Origin: Cenococcum geophilum 1.58
Taxonomy: Eukaryota > Ascomycota > Dothideomycetes > Gloniales > Gloniaceae
DNA length: 64,000 nt
NCBI GenBank assembly: GCA_001692895.1
Contig: KV748189.1
Span: forward strand, 814,432-878,431
Reading direction: 5' to 3'
The notes below the pieces were generated by a model. It was not told where the DNA came from and did no database searches. It worked only from the letters and a program-made list of their open reading frames with translations. Below, one piece after another: positions 60,290 to 64,000 of this stretch. The position numbers and the translations under genes were made by a program. Numbering within the stretch: position 1 is the first letter of the stretch; each line of letters starts with the position of its first letter.

Positions 60290-61040
60290 TTAGTCAAAGT
60301 CCATCTGGTTGAGGCGTCTAGCCCAGCTCATTCCTGGTAGGTTGGCCGATCTGGAACCAAAGAGCCTGCTTCTAATTTGCTTATACCAATCACCATAATG
60401 AAATAGCCCCACCTCCTCGAAACATTTGGGATAAAACCCGGAAGCGCCAAAGTTTAAAAGGTAGAGGTTTCCGTTTTTGACGATGAACTGCCGTCGATTG
60501 AGGTCTCCATGGCTGAAAACCAATGGCTCGGAACCAAACTCAATCCGTTCCGGTCGTCCATATCGCTGCAGCTTCCCATTAATCCATCTCTCTAGTTCCT
60601 CCTGGGACTCGAAGGTCCTGTTGACATCGTTTTCCGCGAAGAAGGGGCCGGTTGGTATACCCCTAGCCAACGGGCCAGGTTTCGCGTCCTCGTGAACCGG
60701 AAAACTCCAAAGATGCTCTACTGCTGCGACAATGGCGTTATCCCATTTGTCTCGCTCAGATGGATTATTTCCCAAGTGTTGCGGAAGAGTCTCGCAGTCA
60801 ATGAATTTCATAAGGATGTACGTCCGTCCGTCGCGTTCGAACCAGTAATAGATTTCGGGGACAGAGACGATAGCTGGGTCTGCGTGCTTAAATTTGGGCA
60901 TATACCTCATCTTTGGAGACATGTTTGCCAAATTTGATCCATAAGTTTTGTCCATACCGAATGCCATCCAAGTGTGCCGCTAGGGGCAGGCAGAGCTCAA
61001 CGACCTCGTCTTCGCTTGGTAGTTGATCAGGGTATGCCAT
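60290..61040 (-). pseudogene. Aminoglycoside phosphotransferase/choline kinase-family protein, frameshifted
   Basis: These kinases use ATP to phosphorylate small molecules; in fungi the substrate of this type is usually unknown. Reading from the ATG at 61040: MAYPDQLPSEDEVVELCLPL, then WIKFGKHVSKDEVYAQ, after which the frame ends at about 60890. The continuation lies in another frame from HADPAIVSVPEIYYWFERDG through YILMKFIDCETLPQHL to the stop at 60290. The catalytic loop FSHGDLNRRQFIV is present at about 60475-60515. The metal-binding aspartate expected in IDFG is asparagine (LLNFGASGFYP). No intron of credible length bridges the shift. Two lesions, so probably dead; about 250 codons, near family length. 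Flanked by transposons on both sides. An upstream ATG at 61118 is possible. Confidence 0.75.
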
Positions 61041-61118
61041 GGCGGAAGTCTGGAATCTGGGTTGTGGGTGGCAGGCACCAAGGTGGAAATATAAACATGC
61101 GGAACGTTGATCCCCCAA

Positions 61119-61986
61119 CGTAAATTTTGACCCGAGTTTATAAGTAATAAGCCAATTAATTTTAGAGCTTTATTATATAGACTTTAATTAATATATATAG
61201 AGATAAGGTTTTCCAGGGGGAGACCCCCTAGGACCCCCCTATATAGAGCTTTTGCTTAATTTAGAAGTGGTAGTAAGAGTAAGGCGCCTTAGTTACTGCT
61301 AGGTAAGGATCTACTACAGTAACCGAGGCGCCCTACTTAAGCTGGGCTTAAGGATTATATTGGTCACGAATCTAGTATATATTTAAACTGCAGAGCTTTA
61401 ATATAGAGCCCTCTACGTAGGATCTGATATAGTAGATTATAATTCTAATTTAAAGCTTTATATACTAAATATTTTTAATACCTAATAACTAAATCGCCGT
61501 ATAGCTAAAATTAAAGTAAGTCTACTACCCCAACTCGATTAAATACGCGTATAGGAAGAGATATAACTATATATAGAGACGTCTAACATAATTAAGTAAC
61601 CACGTTATTGCCCACCTAGTTCGGACGTATAATAACGCAATAGCTCGGCAATAACGCAATAGCTTAGCGCCAAGTAATAGGAGGAGGGAGAAGGGGAAGG
61701 AGATTAGGGGTGGCTTAGCCACTGCAAGAAGGTCATAATATTGGTATAGTGTTAAACTTTAAAAATTATGTCCCGGGAGCTTAATCGACGACCCCTATAT
61801 AAAACGTTAATAACGTTTAATTATAGAGCTTTAAACCGGTAGATCTTTTAGGAATACCTATTATAAGCAGCTCTAAGTATAAAATCTAGAATATTTAGTA
61901 GTAGTATAAGTATGGGACGGGGGTATATATTTGCGTTCCTAAATATCGTTATATAACGTAATTTTTGGGTAACAAAAACCGCCGTT
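61119..61986. other. RIP-affected sequence with short repeats
   Basis: No gene. Contains a C/G-run palindrome-like tract (AGGGGGAGACCCCCTAGGAC at about 61217-61236) and GCAATAACGCAATAGCT repeated near 61634-61665. The part at 61745-61880 weakly resembles 63525-63660. Confidence 0.4.
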
Positions 61987-62743
61987 AACGTTGCTCGACT
62001 AACACTTACTAGAGGTTCCTCCGTCCTTCCTATCTCCTCTCTTACCCGTCTCCTTATTAGATACTATCTATATCGCCACGTTAACTAATAGATCCCTTAG
62101 TGGAGACTAGAGAGGGGTATTAGAGCGCCCCTAGCTCTTATAAGGAAGAAGAAAGAAGAAGAGAGAAAGGTATAGAGGAGGGAGTATTTATAGATAGGAG
62201 GAGGCCTGCGAACGGGAGATTAGGCAGCTATAATATAGACATTAACGTTGCTTAACTAACACCTACTAGACGCCCCTCCGTCCTTCCTATCTCCTCTCTT
62301 ACCCGTCTCCTCGTTAGATGCTATCTATATCGCTATATCAACTAATAGATCCCTTAGTGGGGACTAGGGAGGAGTATTAGAGCACCTCTAGCTCTTATAA
62401 GGAAGAAGAAAGAAGAAGAGAGGAAGGTATAAAGGAGGGAGTATTTATAAATGGGAGGAGGCCTACGAGTATAGGAGATTAGGCAGCTATAATATAGCTA
62501 GTAACATTGCTCGACTAATATATACTAGAGGCTCCTCCGTCCTTCCTATCCTCTCTCGCCCGTCTTGTTGTCCAATGCTGTTTATATTACTACGTTAACT
62601 AATAGATCCCTTAGTAGGGACTAGGGAGAGGTATTAGAGCACCTCTAACTCTTATAAGGAAGAAGAAAGGAAAAGAGAGGAAGGTATAAAGGAGGGAGTA
62701 TTTATAGACGGGAGGAAGCCCTGCAAGTACGTGATTTGGTAAG
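61987..62743. repeat. Three tandem copies of a ~258-bp unit
   Basis: Unit starts at 61987, 62244 and 62503 with AACGTTGCTCGACTAA-type sequence. Each has CCTCCGTCCTTCCTATC, then ACTAATAGATCCCTTAGT, GCTCTTATAAGGAAGAAGAA (copy 3 slightly changed) and GGAGGGAGTATTTATAG. Differences are largely transitions, so RIP may have acted on them. Non-coding. Confidence 0.88.
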
Positions 62744-64000
62744 TACTAATAGCATAAGATTCTCGTACAAGATGGGCTTAATTACTTACTAAAATATAGG
62801 GTATCTCTATTACTACAGTGGCTACTACAGTAGTAGAGACGCCTTAAATATTTAATATAACCGACTACTGAGGCTATTAATAAGTGAAAGGTAGGCTACC
62901 GATATAGTGCGAATGATATAGTTGTTGATATTATTTATAGCCTGTTTTTGCTTCTAATATATACGTAAATCGTCCTTATATTTAGCGTAGAGCTAGTTAT
63001 AGGCAGTAAGCTAGTTTAGGTCTAGCTTTACTATTAATATAGTCATAGGTAGTATGTCCCTTAGTGTAGGCCGACTTGGTAGTTCTAGCTTTAGAAAATC
63101 GTCTTTTTTCTTAGATAGGTCAATATACTACTATACCTCGTTAGTTTTAGCTGTGTCTTAGATAATAAAGAACTATTAAATCTAATTAGATAGCTTATTA
63201 AGAATAAGGTTAATTTTTAATTCGGTAGAAGTTGTTATTTTTAGAATTTAATAGGTTAGGAAGGGTCTAGGTTAGGGTCTAGCTAGCGTCTTAATAGAAC
63301 CTTATTTGGATATTCCAAACTTTTAATTTAATTTATTAGTTCGTTCATCGGTCAGGTACGTTCATTAACTTAGGTTAATCGTCCGTTTATTTAATAGGTA
63401 AAGAAGCTTAAGACACTACAAAGGTAGTAGAAGTAGTGACTTCTTAAATAAGGTAGTAGATTAATTGCTTAGTAAGTAGTTAGTTATATTTAACGATCTA
63501 GACTTCACATTACTAAAATCCAAAATTTTATCACGGGGAGTGCGATTAATAACCCCTACTAACAGCTCTAACTACGTCTAATTTTTAATTTATAAATCGG
63601 CAGATTTATAGGTAATAGTTATTATAAGTAGCTCCAGGTGCGGTATATATAAAATCTTAACTATAGTATAGAGAAGTTGTGGCTGCTAATATGCGGTCCT
63701 AAGTAGCATGTATTCTTGGAGGTTATATAACTCCTTATATAAGCGACATTTCCGCCCTTTAAAAAAAAAATTAAAAAATTCCAAAAATTAATTAACGCTA
63801 TAGATAGCAGCAATATTAATCCGGCAATACTGCTAATTCTCCCTATATACTATTGTATGTATATTTAACAGCTCTAAAAGCGGTAAGAAGGTAGGACGGA
63901 TAGGGGGGTTAAAATTTAGAAAATTGGATTTCGTGGTTAAGCTGTTTAAAAGTTAGGAAGCCAAGACAAATGCTATATTCTCTGCTTACTTTTAAGCCAG
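62744..64000. other. RIP-mutated sequence, possible Copia gag-like relic on minus strand
   Basis: No open frame. On the minus strand at about 63110-62930 a stretch reads like RIP-damaged protein (LDLN, stop, LTAYN, stop, LYAKYKDDLRIY), loosely reminiscent of Copia Gag. This is weak. The remainder to 64000 is AT-rich with poly-A near 63762 and no recognised feature. Confidence 0.3.

Noticed and set aside
60886-60925. Intron explaining the kinase frameshift
   Set aside because: The GT...AG pairs available would give introns of about 20-35 bases, too short for an ascomycete spliceosomal intron.
60477-60937. Two plus-strand frames of 72 and 81 codons
   Set aside because: Shadows of the minus-strand kinase pseudogene.
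61745-63660. LTR pair around the 258-bp array
   Set aside because: The resemblance of 61745-61880 to 63525-63660 is weak, and no matching ends or target duplication were found.

Overview
The window looks like a repeat-dense, heterochromatin-like block from a filamentous ascomycete (Pezizomycotina). The evidence is a mix of transposon types typical of these fungi (chromodomain Ty3/Gypsy, Ty1/Copia, Tad1-like LINEs), together with the signature of repeat-induced point mutation (RIP). Nearly every transposon reading frame is riddled with TAA/TAG codons where CAA, CAG or TGG are expected, TpA is in excess, and CpA/TpG are scarce. Differences between paired LTRs are almost all C/T or G/A transitions. 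I see no rRNA, tRNA, CRISPR or bacterial-type operon. The only host-like gene is a broken aminoglycoside-phosphotransferase-family kinase at the right.

Layout. 1-616: unassigned RIP-mutated sequence that continues after 8582. 617-8581: complete chromoviral Gypsy element (Gyp1, +), target duplication ATAGG. About 8815-14440: Tad1-like LINE (LINE1, -). 14440-17870: mostly unmutated DNA with short repeats, C-rich tracts, a MITE and minisatellites. 17870-18015: second, related MITE. 18016 to about 51890: a nest of LTR elements. The oldest recognisable host is a Gypsy element (A, +) whose two pol halves lie at 18016-20328 and 48208-49550. It is split by element C (Gypsy, -, 20329-48207, duplication ATTAG). 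C in turn carries three later insertions: B (Gypsy, +, 20520-28376, duplication TTTAG) in one LTR, D (Copia, -, 29988-36251, duplication AATAC) in the integrase region, and E (Copia, +, 38404-44389, duplication ATAGC) between protease and reverse transcriptase. Subtracting B, D, E and their duplications leaves about 7.76 kb for C, which fits the 7.86-7.97 kb of its relatives B and Gyp1. A second Gypsy integrase remnant (F) follows A's 3' LTR. 52260-53640: a GC patch, an unknown relic reading frame and a minisatellite. 53640-53917: third MITE, unrelated to the first two. About 54030-59880: second Tad1-like LINE (LINE2, -); its body is RIP-mutated but the first 230 codons of its ORF1 are open. 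60290-61040: kinase pseudogene. 61119-64000: RIP-mutated sequence containing three tandem copies of a roughly 258-bp unit.

Points most worth a second look: a possible antisense reading frame between the chromodomain and the polypurine tract in all three Gyp1-family copies; a 23-bp perfect palindrome in a roughly 42-bp conserved block, shared by the 3' regions of two Gypsy elements and one Copia element; an ~84-bp module inverted between the two Copia copies; and the sharp RIP boundary inside LINE2. All calls come from reading the sequence; no database search was possible.
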